Assembly (NCBI GenBank): GCA_034508935.3
Contig: CM067447.1
Span: 37,431,848-37,495,847, forward strand
Length of the DNA stretch: 64,000 nt
Source: Berghia stephanieae
Taxonomy: Eukaryota > Mollusca > Gastropoda > Nudibranchia > Aeolidiidae
Direction of reading: 5' to 3'
Below are positions 1-48,200 of the stretch, piece after piece. Under the pieces are notes generated by a model. It saw only the letters and a list, made by a program, of their open reading frames with translations, was not told the origin of the DNA and searched no databases. How positions within the stretch are numbered: the first letter of the stretch is position 1; each line of letters begins with the position of its first letter. A program made the translations under genes and the position numbers.

Positions 1-404
1 ATAACTTGGTTTTGTCTTGGCCCTGGCCGGAGTCCTAGCTGGGAGGGAAACAGTCAAATGCATGGTTATTGTTTTGGGAAATGATATTTTTTTCCTTGTA
101 AATCATCTCTCTGTTATGCACTGCATTATGATTCTTTATATTATGTATGATTTGTAAAACATTTGAGTGTATTCCTCTTAGTGGGGACCTGTGCTTGTGT
201 CTGGATGAGACTTTTAGTGATCTCAAGATGATAGTGTGCTTTTGGAATCTACACCTGTTTCTTATTTGAACCAATTCCCCTTTGTCTTCCCTTTTCTTGG
301 GTGCTTTATTGTAATTCTAGAACCATTTTCTTCCTTTTTACTGGCGCTGATATGATCTTAATGTGTTGCAAGCGCCGTAAAACCCTTAAAAATAAAAATA
401 AATA
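1..404 (+). repeat. Family A retroposon, 3' part, cut by window edge
   Basis: Matches the body and 3' end of the recurrent ~530-bp element: GGGAGGGAAACAGTCAAATG, the central ATGAT...ATCAT hairpin, TTTGAGTGTATTCCTCTTAG and the terminal GGCGCTGATATGA...AAGCGCC hairpin with an A-rich tail. Confidence 0.85.
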
Positions 405-1185
405 ACACTTTAAAAAAAAGAATTTTCCAGGGGGGCATGCCCCCGGATCCCCCTAGTAGGAGGCTGCCTTCGGCAGCCTGAGCCCGCCTTTGGGGGGCAT
501 GGTGAGACGTCGATCATCTTCCTCCTTTTTCATTTTTTTCTGTTGGCATCACTGGTTTTAAAGCAGAAAAGTGCAAAAGTTTACTTTAAGATTAAGAGTT
601 GACTTTATGCAGATTTCACTGTAGGGCCTATATATGTTGTGTGTTGAGAAGTTGAGGATACTGTTTATGACATTTTGGTGTTTGTTTTAGGTGTGTAGAT
701 TGACTTAGTAGTTTTATGCCACAGCTTGTATTTTCCAAGGTAAAGCTGCTTTTAAAATATTATTTATGTTCATTCGTCAATAATGTTCTACCATAAAATA
801 TGGTTTAGATGTGCTTACACCTTTATCTGACACATTTTATAATTATTATCTATTTGTTTGCTAGTGTATTCGTGGTTTTTGTACAGTCATGCTGGCAAAT
901 GCATTGTTTGTTGTCATTTAAAAAAAAAACGTTCAACAACAACAACAACAACAACAAATAAAAATGGTTACCTTTTCAAATTGAACAGTGTTTATTTAAG
1001 TCTTATCCTTTTTAAAAGCAATCTTACACTTTTTCTCGTAATATGTTGTATGAGCCATAATGTGAGCTGTACAGTAAAGGCTATTATTTTGTTTTTTTAA
1101 ATAAAAATTATGATCATATTATTCATTGATTGATTCATTCAATAATTAATTTTTTATTATTTTCATGACTGTTTCAACCTCAAAG
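405..1185. other. Intron sequence, no recognisable gene
   Basis: AT-rich sequence upstream of SFMBT exon 1. It includes GC-rich GGCATGCCCCCGGATCC-like sequence near 430-500 and a short (CAA)n at 933-957. I see no coding exon matching the missing SFMBT N terminus. Confidence 0.4.
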
Positions 1186-37903
<36,718 letters not shown>

Positions 37904-38261
37904 TGACTTAATACTTGACTGGTTAGCTATCAAATAGATATGAATTTAGTAGTCACTGAGTTTTCTCTCCCTTCTCTCTCGTAGGATGAGGAGAGTTTCA
38001 AAATACACTTATTTTTGCTGCCTCATCTGTCCCCCCACTTTGTTTTCCTCTAAATTGCTAGTGATTCTCTACGAAGGAGTTAGAAAGCAATTCCTATTTG
38101 CTATCATAAAGGCTCATAATCATAAAACGTGCTCTATCATTTGTACATTAATCTCTTTCCTTTTGCTGAGCAGGGGTGATAATATGACTCCTTGCTAGGG
38201 CACTGACTGGTTAATTTTGCTGAAAGCTAATGGGTTTGATGGGCAAAAAAAAATATACTAT

Positions 38262-38293
<32 letters not shown>

Positions 38294-38690
38294 AAAAACA
38301 ATTTCAATTAAAAAATGGAAAAATTTTGTCGAAAATATTATTATATTATCATTTTCGAAAATTCCTGTTGATAGAGGTAGAGAGATGAAATTTCTTTTGA
38401 AATAATGATGTTCACATCTTTCTAAATACATCCACTAAATTCTGCACCACTTTTATACTCTTTAGACTGGTGAAGTAAATGAAAATGAGTGGTTTTTACT
38501 TCACACACATTTGCGAGGTGGTCATTTTTTTTTCTATTCATTGTTTTGTTTTAATTGAAATACTGGTATTTTGTTCCTATTTATCGTGTGTAAATTTTTG
38601 TGTTAGCCATATTCCTAGTCATTGGATTGTTATGAAATTTACACCTTTACTTCAATGAAATATAAAGTGAAGATCATTCACAGTTTGTGT
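37904..38690 (+). other. SFMBT: Probable 3' untranslated region of SFMBT
   Basis: No gene is visible directly after the stop. There is no AATAAA close by. A weaker hexamer, AATATA at 38659 overlapping TATAAA, is followed about 25 bases later by a GT-rich tract, so cleavage near 38680 is plausible. A C/A homopolymer stretch lies at 38262-38300. The end is inferred. Confidence 0.35.
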
Positions 38691-39385
38691 TTTTTAAAAA
38701 ACAACAAAAAACAAAACACTTTCAAGGTTTTTTTTTGTAATGTCAAGGTTATTGAAATCAGAATGTAAGCAAGCAGTTGGAATGCTTTGGCTGTATATTC
38801 AACGATGGTGGTGGCTAGGCAGTTAATGTTGCCAGTCAACTAATGTGAGGTCAAATCAAAGTCATGAGGATGGACAGCCTAAGTTAGGACCATTAAGAAA
38901 AAGGTAACTTCGGCAACAAAAGATCTGACATTGTGGTGACCCATCTTTGGAATCCCTTCTAAAATGCTGCATGACTTGAATAATTATTCATGGAACACGT
39001 GGAATTGTCAGTGTCAACATTTCACCATATTCTTCATGGAGCTGGATTGAGAAAAAGGATATCTTTCACCAGTCTTGTCATTACAGAGTTCCATAGAACT
39101 GTCAGTTCAGCATGTGCAGCGCAATGTCTTAATTTATTTGTCTCAATTCTGAAAGTCAACTTAGTTTGGTGTCATCGCCTTAAAGATATACTTACATTGC
39201 AAAATATATACTTATTTGAGCATCATGCAACATAAAAGATATTGAGTCAGGAATTAGAGCATGTGCCCATGATGGAGGGGAACTATATATCCTTCAAATT
39301 CTTCCAGAGAATTTGCTACAGAATGAGTCAGCAGTACTTATCCTTGTATATTCACCATTGGAAAACAAAACCCATATTGAAATCA
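38691..39385. other. Intergenic, unassigned, with short protein-like frames
   Basis: The plus frame ELSVSTFHHILHGAGLRKRI at 38994-39060 recalls the helix-turn-helix of Tc1-like transposases (STxxxxLxxAGL). This is a weak resemblance only. Confidence 0.25.
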
Positions 39386-39527
39386 TGGTGAGCTGCTCAG
39401 GAGATCCCGCCCTCAGCCCTCATGGGCCTCTCGCTCTTACTTCGCTGTGGGGTTTAGTGGAAACCCTGCGGCTCGCACAGGCGTCTGACTCCTTGGTCCG
39501 TATTTCAAGACGGGTCGGGCAGGTACT
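39386..39527 (-). pseudogene. Fragment of a 28S rRNA gene, antisense
   Basis: The minus strand reads CGACCCGTCTTGAAATACGG then ACCAAGGAGTC, the near-universal 28S segment used for D3-region primers (usual form GACCCGTCTTGAAACACGGA), continuing TGTGCGAG, ACTAAACCCC, GCGAAGTAAGAGCGAG and GGGCGGGATC in rRNA order. It is only about 140 bases and much richer in G+C than its surroundings. Confidence 0.75.
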
Positions 39528-39895
39528 GGAATAACACACATAGTTCCTTGTCACAAATTGCTCAAGGGAGTGGTGAAATATCAGTAAACACCATTGTTGC
39601 TGATGTGACTAGAACATCTGATGTGGAGTCAGGTGAGGATACCACACCATCAGAACCAATTTTCCAGCCATACCACTATAGCATCCTTTGATTATGTCAT
39701 AGCTGGACAAATGGACAGATAACTCTTGTCATCTGCTTCTTCTCGGTTTAACTAGTCTCCCTTGTGATACTTTTGTCTTGGGTGGCTTGAAGTTGAAGTG
39801 CACATTACATTTTTTTTTTTTTAGACAATCCCATAATCTTCTCTATATTGGTATTGATATTGTCTAATGGGTCATAAAATCCTTTAAAGCAAACA
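39528..39895 (+). repeat. Unassigned frame remnant and old family A-related 3' end
   Basis: 39580-39691 holds an open frame (DVTRTSDVESGEDTTPSEPI) that ends in a stop. 39700-39895 keeps decayed family boxes (CTTTTGTCTTGGGTGGCTT, ATTGATATTGTCTAATGGGT, AAAATCCTTTAAAGC). Confidence 0.3.
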
Positions 39896-40156
39896 CTGTT
39901 GTAAAAATTATCTTCATAACTAATAAAAAAAGAGTTATCTAATCTAATGTTGATTAATGGTCAAAGTAAGAGATATCAAAGGTGCTTACAATTTCCTCAG
40001 GTTTTGCGTTGTTTTATCAATTTATGAATATACCTATTTATTTTTATCGAAATTTGATATAATAGATGTTATGTGGTAAGCATTTCAACAATCATAATTT
40101 AACTTGACATGATATCATTGTACTCCATTATCTAAGACAATTGATTTATTAATGTA

Positions 40157-40345
40157 TGTGGCCTCTTGGTCTAGTGGTATGATGCTGTGCTTGTCTCCTG
40201 TAGGTCAAAAATTTTTGTGGCACCAAGGTGTAAAATGAGTAGGGGCCGGTAACCTATCCAAAAGAAATAATTTCTCACCAGTGTCATATTCATTATTACT
40301 GTCGGCTTGGGACTCCTTGTAAAGCGTTGTGAATATATTTAGTAG
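40157..40345 (+). repeat. tRNA-derived SINE, diverged
   Basis: GTGGCCTCTTGGTCTAGTGG (box A), AGGTGTAAAATGAGTA, CCTTGTAAAGCGTTGTGAAT and TTTAGTAGATATTGC in the family order. The box B region is degraded. Confidence 0.7.
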
Positions 40346-41124
40346 ATATTGCTTTTTATGACTTGCGTTTTTGTCATATTACTTTCTAGACCGTGTTTCA
40401 AAAAAGCATGATATGACAAGATTCAAAAGCTGCTGTCACAGGCACTGGGTTTAATTCCTGTTAAAATGAGTATTGACTGAAAGGGAATAAATCAGTGAAT
40501 TTATTGGAATTGGACGACTGCTCTTGTATTTTGTTTATTTATTTATTTATTTTTTTGTCTTGATCTCACACCTAAAACAGGATCAGTTTTTGTATCTTAA
40601 CAAAGAATAATATTGTGTTTCGCCTAGCTAATTTCTGTGATTTTTTTTTTCACTGCATTCTGACTGGGGAAAAAAATTGTAATATGATATGTATTATTTT
40701 AAAGTATTGAGGTGATGGTAATATTGGCAGGAGGTTAATTTTTCCTTTGATAAATAGTTGGCAGAAGTCAAAAGATAAAATTGCATTATGTGAGAGTATC
40801 TTACTTTTAAATTGAATCATTAAGCTAATTGAACTAATTGAATAATAATTTATTCCACAAATTGTTCTCACATTCTCTTTCCTTTCATGTCATGTTGATA
40901 TAAGTAGTGTAGTCAAACACACCAGATGTGGCTGGTAGGACAATGTTAAATGCTTGCAACAAAGTTTTGTGGAGCATTGGTCTTCTTATGTGGGAATTGA
41001 TCATCTCTCCGACTGACTAAATTAAAAATAACGAGCTGTAGTATGAAAGCTACTGTATTCAGCTTCTATTCATGGCAGACATTACTCTGACTTTTAGAAA
41101 TTATATGGAAAGCAAATTGTGATC
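40346..41124. other. Intergenic, nothing recognised
   Basis: AT-rich sequence between the SINE and the family A cluster. Confidence 0.35.
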
Positions 41125-41640
41125 CGGGGTGGAGTTACTGACCTCCCATTGTGGGCAGGAAGGTCACTTAATGTGTCTTCTATACCCCTGTATCTGATTT
41201 CCAAGTAGCTATATGTCTTTGTCTTGGAAGGAGATTTGGTTTTGTCCTTTCCCTTATTGGAGTCTTGGCTGAGAGGGAAACAATCAAATGTTTTGGGAGA
41301 TGATATTTTTTTCCTTTTAAATCATCTCTCTGTTATGTGTTGTTATATTTGTTGTTTTGAATTTATAATGTAAGCTTTTGAGCGTGTTTCTCTTAGTAGG
41401 ATTCTGTGCTTGTGGATGGATGAGACTTTTAGGTTAATCTCAAACTTTGGTCAATGATAGTATCCTCTTGGAATCACATCTGTTCCCTATTTGTACCATT
41501 CCCCTTTGTCTTCCTTTTTTTCTGTGCTTTTAATCGTAAATCTATACCAAAAAAAAATTTACTTTCCCATTTTCTTCCTTTTTACTGGTGCTGAAAAGGC
41601 CCAAATGTGTTGCTAGCGCCATAAAACCCCTAAAAAAAAC
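41125..41640 (+). repeat. Family A retroposon, near full length, diverged
   Basis: From GGGGTGGAGTTACTGACCTC to CATAAAACCCCTAAAAAAAA. Terminal loop changed to GCTGAAAAGGCCCAAATGTG between GGTGCT and AGCGCC. Confidence 0.85.
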
Positions 41641-41912
41641 GATACAAACAAAGAAATTGTGGTCAAGAAATTAGTAAAGTGCTTATTTATATCTTTATTG
41701 GCAATTGAAGGAATGAAAATGTATTGTTGACGTATTATGATGAATATTTTTTTTTCATTGTTTCATGATCTGAGCAGTATTTAATTATTTTAAAATTTAA
41801 TTTATTTCAAGTGTCATACAAACACCAAGTGATTCAATAGTTGTTTTATTACTCAGTCCACTCTGGATAATTGCAACACCTTGGGATTAGCGAAAATGTT
41901 GCAATTAACCGA

Positions 41913-42444
41913 CTGGGTGGGGTTGCTGACCTCCCATAGTAGGCAGGGGGGTACATACTGTGTCTTCTATCCCCTTATAACTGTTTTCCAACATGCTTTC
42001 TGTCTTTGTCTTGGAATGAGATTACTTGGTTTTATCCTGGCCCTGGCCGGAGTCCTAGCTCGGAGGGAAACAGTCAAATGCATAGTTATTGTTTTGGGAG
42101 ATGATGTTTTTTTCCTTGTAAATCATCTCTCTGTTATGTATTATTATAATTGTTATTTTCAATGTATAATGTAAGCATTTGAGTGTATTCCTCTTTGTTG
42201 GATTTTGTGCTTGTGTCCGGATGAGACTTATAGGTGATCTCAAACTAAGTACATTGGTGGTATGCTCTTGGAATCTACATCTGATCCTTATTTGTTCCTA
42301 GTTCCCTTTGTCTTACTTTTTCTTGGGTGCTTTAATTGTAATTCTATAACTTTTTACTATCCCATTTTCTTCCTTTTTACTGGCGCTGATATAACCTAAA
42401 TGTGTTGGAAGCGCCGTAAAACCCTTCAAAACAAAACAAAAACA
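41913..42444 (+). repeat. Family A retroposon, full length with 12-bp target duplication
   Basis: CTGGGTGGGGTTGCTGACC to AAAACAAAACAAAAACA, flanked by GCAATTAACCGA at 41901-41912 and 42445-42456. Terminal hairpin GGCGCT...GGAAGCGCC is intact; its loop ends GTGTTGGA as in family B. Confidence 0.93.
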
Positions 42445-42507
42445 GCAATTAACCGAAGTTTTCCTGTCTACTATTGCAACTTTTCCCCTCTGAGTTTAGT
42501 TTTTTGT

Positions 42508-43046
42508 CTGGGTGGGATTCCTGGACTCCCATAGTGGGCAGGGTGGCACTTACTGTGTCTTCTATCCCCATATATCAGTTTTCCAATTTGCTTTCTGTCT
42601 TTGTCTTGGAATGAGATTACTTAGTTTTGTCTTGGCCCTGGCCGGATACCCTAGTTGGGAGGGAAACAGTCAAATGTATGGTTAGTTTTGGGAGATGATA
42701 TTTTTTTCCCTTGTAAATCATCTCTTTGTTATGCACTGTATTATGTTAGGTTTACGTATTATATATATATATATATTATTGGTAAACATTTGAGTGCATT
42801 CCTCTTATTGGGGACCTGTGTTTGTCTGGATGAGACTTTTAGGTGTCTCAAACTAAGGACTTTGATGGTGTGCTCTTGGAACCTACACCTGTTCCCTATT
42901 TGAACCAATTCCCCTTTGTCTTACCTTTTCTTGGGTACACTAATTGTAATTCTAGAACTTTTTACTATCCCATTTTCTTCCTTTTTACTGGCGCTGATAT
43001 GACCTAAATGTGTTGCAAGCGCTGTAAAACCCTTAAAAACAAACAG
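42508..43046 (+). repeat. Family A retroposon, full length
   Basis: CTGGGTGGGATTCCTGGACT to ACCCTTAAAAACAAACA. Terminal stem GGCGCT with AGCGCT. I see no clear target duplication. Confidence 0.88.
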
Positions 43047-43429
43047 ATGACCTCACAAACCCATACTGCTTTTGTCTCTAATAGAGTGGTGACACACTAC
43101 TGTAGCTTTGAACCCCGCCCACTCTTGATTCTTCAACCTGTCATGATTTCACCCATGATGAAATTTAATCATGAGATTTTGTTTCATTCATTTCTTGGAT
43201 TTTCCACTTTTTGAGGTCGAAAATTTGTTAGGATTAACCAAAATTTATTGCAATTAGCCAGTGACTTTTATATAGAATTAATTCTATTTTTTGGGAAATG
43301 TTGCGATTAATCAAAAGTTGCTATTAACTGAGTTGCGATTATCCGGAGTGGACTGTAGGACTACTACTACTATTATTATTATTATTACAATTATCATCAT
43401 CATCATCATCATCATCATCATTATTATCA

Positions 43430-43655
43430 TCGGTGGACAAGAAGTCACTTGCTATGTTACCTATTCCCTTATATGTTTTCTGAGTTGCTTTCTGTTTTTG
43501 TCTTGGAATGGCTTTTCCTTGGTTTTGTCCTGGTCCTCACTAAAGTCCTTGGCTGAGGGGGAGGCAGTTGAATGTATGGTTCCTTTTTTTGAGAGATGAT
43601 TTCATTTTCTTGTAAATCATCTCTCTATTATTTACTATTTTCGTTTCAAGTCTGG
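43430..43655 (+). repeat. Family A retroposon, 5' part of a copy split by another family A
   Basis: Runs from GGTGGACAAGAAGTCACTTG to GTCTGGAAACATTTAA and continues at 44215-44440 (GTGTATCCTTCACAGTGGGA to ACCCCTAAAAACAGAC). The younger copy sits in the AAACATTTAA sequence. Confidence 0.82.
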
Positions 43656-43665
43656 AAACATTTAA

Positions 43666-44204
43666 ACTGGGTGGGGTTCCTGACCTCCCATAGTGGGCAG
43701 GGGGGTACATACTGTGTCTTCTATCCCCTTATATCTGTTTTCCAACATGCTTTCTGTCTTTGTCGTGGAATGAGATTACTTGGTTTTGTCCTGGCCCTGA
43801 CTGGAGTCCTTGCTGGGAGGGAAACAGTCAAATGCATAGTTATTGTTTTGGGAGATGATATTTTTTTCCTTGTAAATCATCTCTCTGTTATGTATTACTA
43901 TATTTGTTATTTTGAATTTATAATATAAGCATTTGAGTGTATTCCTCTTTGTTGGATTTTGTGCTTGTGTCCTGATGAGACTTATAGGTGGTCTCAAACT
44001 AAGTACTTTGATCATTGATAGTGTGCTCTTGGAATCTACATCTGATCCCTATTTGTTCCCAGTTCCCCTATGTCGTACTTTGCCTTGGGTGCTTTATTTG
44101 TAATTCTAGAACTTTTTACTATCCCATTTTCTTTCTTTTTACTGGCGCTAATATAACCTAAATGTGTTGCAAGCGCCGTAAAACCCTTAAAAACAAACAA
44201 CAAC
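43666..44204 (+). repeat. Family A retroposon nested in family A, 10-bp target duplication
   Basis: CTGGGTGGGGTTCCTGACC to AAAACAAACAACAAC, flanked by AAACATTTAA at 43656-43665 and 44205-44214. Terminal stem GGCGCT with AGCGCC intact. Confidence 0.93.
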
Positions 44205-44214
44205 AAACATTTAA

Positions 44215-44440
44215 GTGTATCCTTCACAGTGGGATCCTTTGCTTGTGCCTGGATGGGACTTTTAGGTCATGTCAAAATAACCACATTGATGGATTCTTCA
44301 GTTCTCTGTTTGAACCAGTCCCCTTTGTATTACTTTTTCTTTAGTGATCTCAAACCTTTCCCTCTCCATTTCTTTTTTTCTGGCGCAGAATGGCCTAAAA
44401 GTGTCGCAAGTGCTGTAAAACCCCTAAAAACAGACATTCT
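44215..44440 (+). repeat. Family A retroposon, 3' part of the split copy
   Basis: Continuation of 43430-43655. Ends TCTGGCGCAGAATGGCC, GTGTCGCAAGTGCTGTAAAA, an older subfamily of the terminal hairpin. Confidence 0.8.
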
Positions 44441-44454
44441 TTTTTTTTTCTTTC

Positions 44455-44575
44455 TTAAACTGGGAGGGAAACAGTCAAATGTAAAGTGCTTTTTTTTTTG
44501 ATAGATGATATTTTTTTTCATTGTAAATCATCTTATGTATTATTATAATTATTTGTTTTGATATATTGCACTTTT
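44455..44575 (+). repeat. Family A internal fragment
   Basis: CTGGGAGGGAAACAGTCAAA through the ATAGATGAT...AAATCATCT hairpin. Both ends are missing. Confidence 0.75.
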
Positions 44576-44586
44576 TTGGCACTGTT

Positions 44587-45180
44587 TTTTTGACATCCCA
44601 TAGTGGGCAGGGAGGTCACTTGCTGTGTCTTCTATCCCCCTATTTCTGTTTTCCAACTTGTTTTCTATCTTGAAATGAGATTACTTAGTTTTGTTTTGAC
44701 CCTGGCCAGAGCCGTCCTTGGCCTGGAGGGAAACAGTCAAATGCATAGTTACAGTTTTGGGAGATGATTTTTTTTTCCCTTTTAAATCATCTCTCTGCTA
44801 TGGGCCGTTATATTTTTGAATATATAATGATCTGTAAATGTAAACATTTGAGTGTATCGCTATGTGGTCTAGTGGTATGAAACTCACTTTCGGGTTGGAA
44901 GGTCCTGGTATCGAGCCTCACTCGGCGCAGTTGAGTCCTTGGAAAAGGCTCTTTACCCACATTCTCTCATTGTACTCAGGTGTAAAACGAGTACCTGCTC
45001 GTTAACATAAGATGTCTCCCATCCTACACCTTTAGTGTTGCTGTTGTAAAGGCTGTTGTAAAGCACTTTAAGCGTGTTTAGTGGATATTGCGCTATATAA
45101 AAGCTCAATTTCAATTTCTCTCAATTCCACCTGTCCTTTTGTCTGGATGAAACTTGTAGGTGATCTCAAATTAAGCACAT
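44587..45180 (+). repeat. Family A retroposon split by a tRNA SINE
   Basis: 5' part 44587-44856 (GACATCCCATAGTGGGCAGG to AACATTTGAGTGTATC). After the SINE it continues 45121-45180 (CACCTGTCCTTTTGTCTGGA to CTCAAATTAAGCACAT). The 3' third is missing. Confidence 0.82.
44857..45120 (+). repeat. tRNA-derived SINE
   Basis: GCTATGTGGTCTAGTGGTAT (box A), GGTCCTGGTATCGAGCC (box B), AGGTGTAAAACGAGTACCTG, and tail GGATATTGCGCTATATAAAA then GCTCAATTTCAATTT. Tail shared with L2-like LINE ends here. Confidence 0.88.
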
Positions 45181-45182
45181 CG

Positions 45183-45289
45183 ACTGGTTGGGGTTCCTGG
45201 CCTCCCATAGTGGGCATCGTGGCACTTACTGTGTCGTCTATCCCTTTATAGCTTTTTTTCCAATTTGCTTTCTGTCTTTGTCTTGGAAT
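45183..45289 (+). repeat. Family A retroposon, 5' part, split by DIRS-like element
   Basis: ACTGGTTGGGGTTCCTGGCC to TTTGTCTTGGAAT. The same copy resumes at 49497 with GGAATGAGAATACTTGG. Confidence 0.85.
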
Positions 45290-48200
45290 TTAAAAATTAA
45301 ATGAGGCTTACCTTAAGGTGAGATTTGATGATAATTCCATTGTTACTGCATGACATGCATATTCCTTCACCGAAGAAGACCGGTCACCCATGATTCCCCA
45401 CTATTCAAAGGCGAGTTGGTGGTTATGTAGAGTACGATGCAGTTGTCTGATCTATATAATCCTTTTCAGAATCACACATACTATTTCCTTCCCACATGAA
45501 TTTCTCACAAAAATTGATATGTATAGGGTGGCAGAGGGCGGGCGTTGAAGGAATATGCATGTCATGCAGTAACAATGGAATTATCATCAAATTTCACCTT
45601 AAGGTAAGCCTCATTTAATTTTTAAATTCCATTGGTTACTGCTGACTATGCATACCTTCACCGAAGATTTTAAAGCCATAACCGCCAATGAGCAAAGGAC
45701 TATCGATTATTAAGTACTGCCAGTCCAAAGGCTGTATCCTTATCTTAAGGGAGGAAGCTTTTAGAATGATTGTTTCCCTTTTCTCTTCACTTAAAGAAAC
45801 CCTCATATCTAACGAGTCGAGTATGAAGCCCAAATGGTGTAGTCGTTGAGTAGGCACTATCGTAGATTTGGGGGATATGTCAAACCCTAATGATTTAAGT
45901 GTCATCATACTATATGTGATATATTATCCATAGTCTCTTGGTAGGAGCCACCTTGTAAGTACAAATCGTCAATATACATGCTTGACAAATAGTTCTTTCT
46001 TCTAAGGTGGGCTAAAATAGGGCGTAAAATTTTTGTAAAAATCCTAGGACTGTCTTTAAACCCTTGAGGCAATACTATATATTTATACACTTGTCCCTTA
46101 TGACGAAATTTTAGGTACCGAGTAAATCGGTTGTCAATAGGCACGGTGTGAAAGTGAAAAGCACTAACACTAACAATATCGAGACTCGCCATACAGCATC
46201 CAGACTCTCCATTTTGAAATGTTGATAGCACACATGTTCATTAAGCCATTTGAGATTCAATATCATTCGATATTTTTTGATTCCTGATTCGCATCTCTTT
46301 TTAGCTCTACTAAGAAGTACATTATTCATAAAATCTCCACTATTAAATTTACTTTTTTCGATAATTAATTGATCCTCCATTTCTTTAATCATTATGTCTA
46401 GGGCGTCTCATTTTTCCGTATTAAACCTCAGTTCAGGGGGCAATCTTGTTTGGTAGGGTTTACTATTAGGCTTTTAACGAAATCGGACCGAACGAGACGC
46501 CGAACGCCGAACCCGAACGGATATAGCCTTCTCACGTGACCATGAACGAGATCTGGATAGTGAAGACTCTCAAGCGGTATGCAGCATCGGATCTACCATG
46601 TGTTAGGGGAGGGGCAAGGTCAGTGTCATTCAATAGTATATAATTGTGCATGTAGCGCTCTATATGGAGAGAAAATTATAAATTGATTACGGGGGAAGGT
46701 GGGGGGAGGGGGTTTGACCCACAAACGACCGAGGTGCTGGGCTTCGGGTAGACCATGATACGAAATCAAAGAGAAAAGGCCGCTGGTACTTGGATGGTTG
46801 GGGGTGGGGGTAGTGACAATCAGCATGGGATGTATACATTAACATTAATAATATAGGCAATAGATGACCAGGGATGTGTATTGTTTGTATATGTGTGTGT
46901 GTGTGTGTGTGCGCGCGCGCGTGTGTGTGTGTGTGTGAAAGGGATTACACAAAAACACCTTTCTCTGTAGCTTCCAAATGATTACGTATACGATAAATTT
47001 GAAAACTACATTGTTTGAATCAGCTTGCAAAAAGGAGAACATTTATCTTTGTTTCACAAAAATAGGTTTAGAAATAAAAAAAAAATGTTTCTAGTAGATT
47101 GATTTTGAAAAAAATATTGCTCAATTTTTTTAAGTTAATGATAGTTTCTTTATTTTCCGGTCGATTTTCTTGATTTATATCTCATTTTTCAATTCTCAAT
47201 GCGACGAGCACACTTATGTATCTCGTGTGATTCAAAAGCGTTGTTTGTTTTTATAATATATACTGAGAGTCCTGCCTCACTAATTAATTCCTGAGCGTTG
47301 AGATGGTGACGCAACTATTACATACAAGACCTTGCAGTCGAGTCGGCAGGGCTTTTGGGTTACACAACCACTATTTACCCATCGGTCAGCGGTACTCTTT
47401 GATGCATACAACACTCACCGCCTTTACGCAAAGCCGCCTGCCCATAAATCAAGAGATGATCTCCTAACTGTTCACAAGCGAACTGTCAAACGAGCAATCG
47501 ATGATTGGATAAGAATCTCAAGATCTCATATAATAAGGTAAGTTTTGGAGAGGTGATATCCCCCCACCCGTCATCGGACAGAACTTTCATTGCGTTATAT
47601 CATATAAGCTCCGCCTCCTCTTTCTATTCCGGAATGACGAGATTAGACGAGAGGACGCGAGAAAAAATTGAACACGGGATCGGTAAGTCGATCGTTAGGG
47701 CTGCTTCGGCTTGTAACTATAACTCCGTATTGAATTGAATTACACAACCTTTAACACATAGTAAAACAAAAGGGTCATTAGTAAATTTCTTCCATATACC
47801 GTATGTAAATAATGTCGAGTGCGCCCTCCTAACGGATAGTCTAAATTCTCAAACTCAAAACTTACTCTTTTTACTTCTTGTTTCCTGAGCCCCTTTTCAT
47901 GTACGGCTGCCTGTTGTGAGTTTGGTGGTTGTAGTTTTGGTAGTTTGTTCTGCCTTCGTGTCTGGATCTGACGACCTTTTTGCCCCCCCCCCCCCCCCCC
48001 TCCCCATCCCCTTTCTTCCAGAACGGGGTTCTTTGACCTAAAAAAGGGAACTTTTTCCCAGCACGGTTGGTATTGTATGGTTCCTTACGTTGTTTTGTGA
48101 GTCGTTGTGTAATTTTTTGAGTTTCACACACATCCTTGATTTTATCAGGTAATTGTTCTCCAAATAGGAGACTTTGACAGGATACGAGTCGCTACACAGT

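Larger units (their letters stand above)
41854..43356. mobile_element. pogo-like MITE split by two family A copies
   Basis: Left end CAGTCCACTCTGGATAATTG and right end GCGATTATCCGGAGTGGACT are inverted repeats. Subterminal GCAATTAACCGA and TCAAAAGTTGCTATTAACTG match the element at 28442-29171. Own sequence is 41854-41912, 42445-42507 and 43047-43356. Confidence 0.75.

Noticed and set aside
1165-1185. ATG at 1165 as start of SFMBT
   Set aside because: It lies in the polypyrimidine/acceptor region; homology begins at 1186 after an AG, and the family has about 40 further N-terminal residues.
38994-39060. Tc1-like transposase helix-turn-helix
   Set aside because: Only about 20 residues resemble the motif; no catalytic part or inverted ends are seen.
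44857-44935. A functional tRNA gene
   Set aside because: Box A and box B are present, but the body does not fold as a tRNA and the sequence continues into a SINE with other copies in the window.
47332-47541. 69-codon plus frame as a gene
   Set aside because: No domain, no context, located inside a fossil element.
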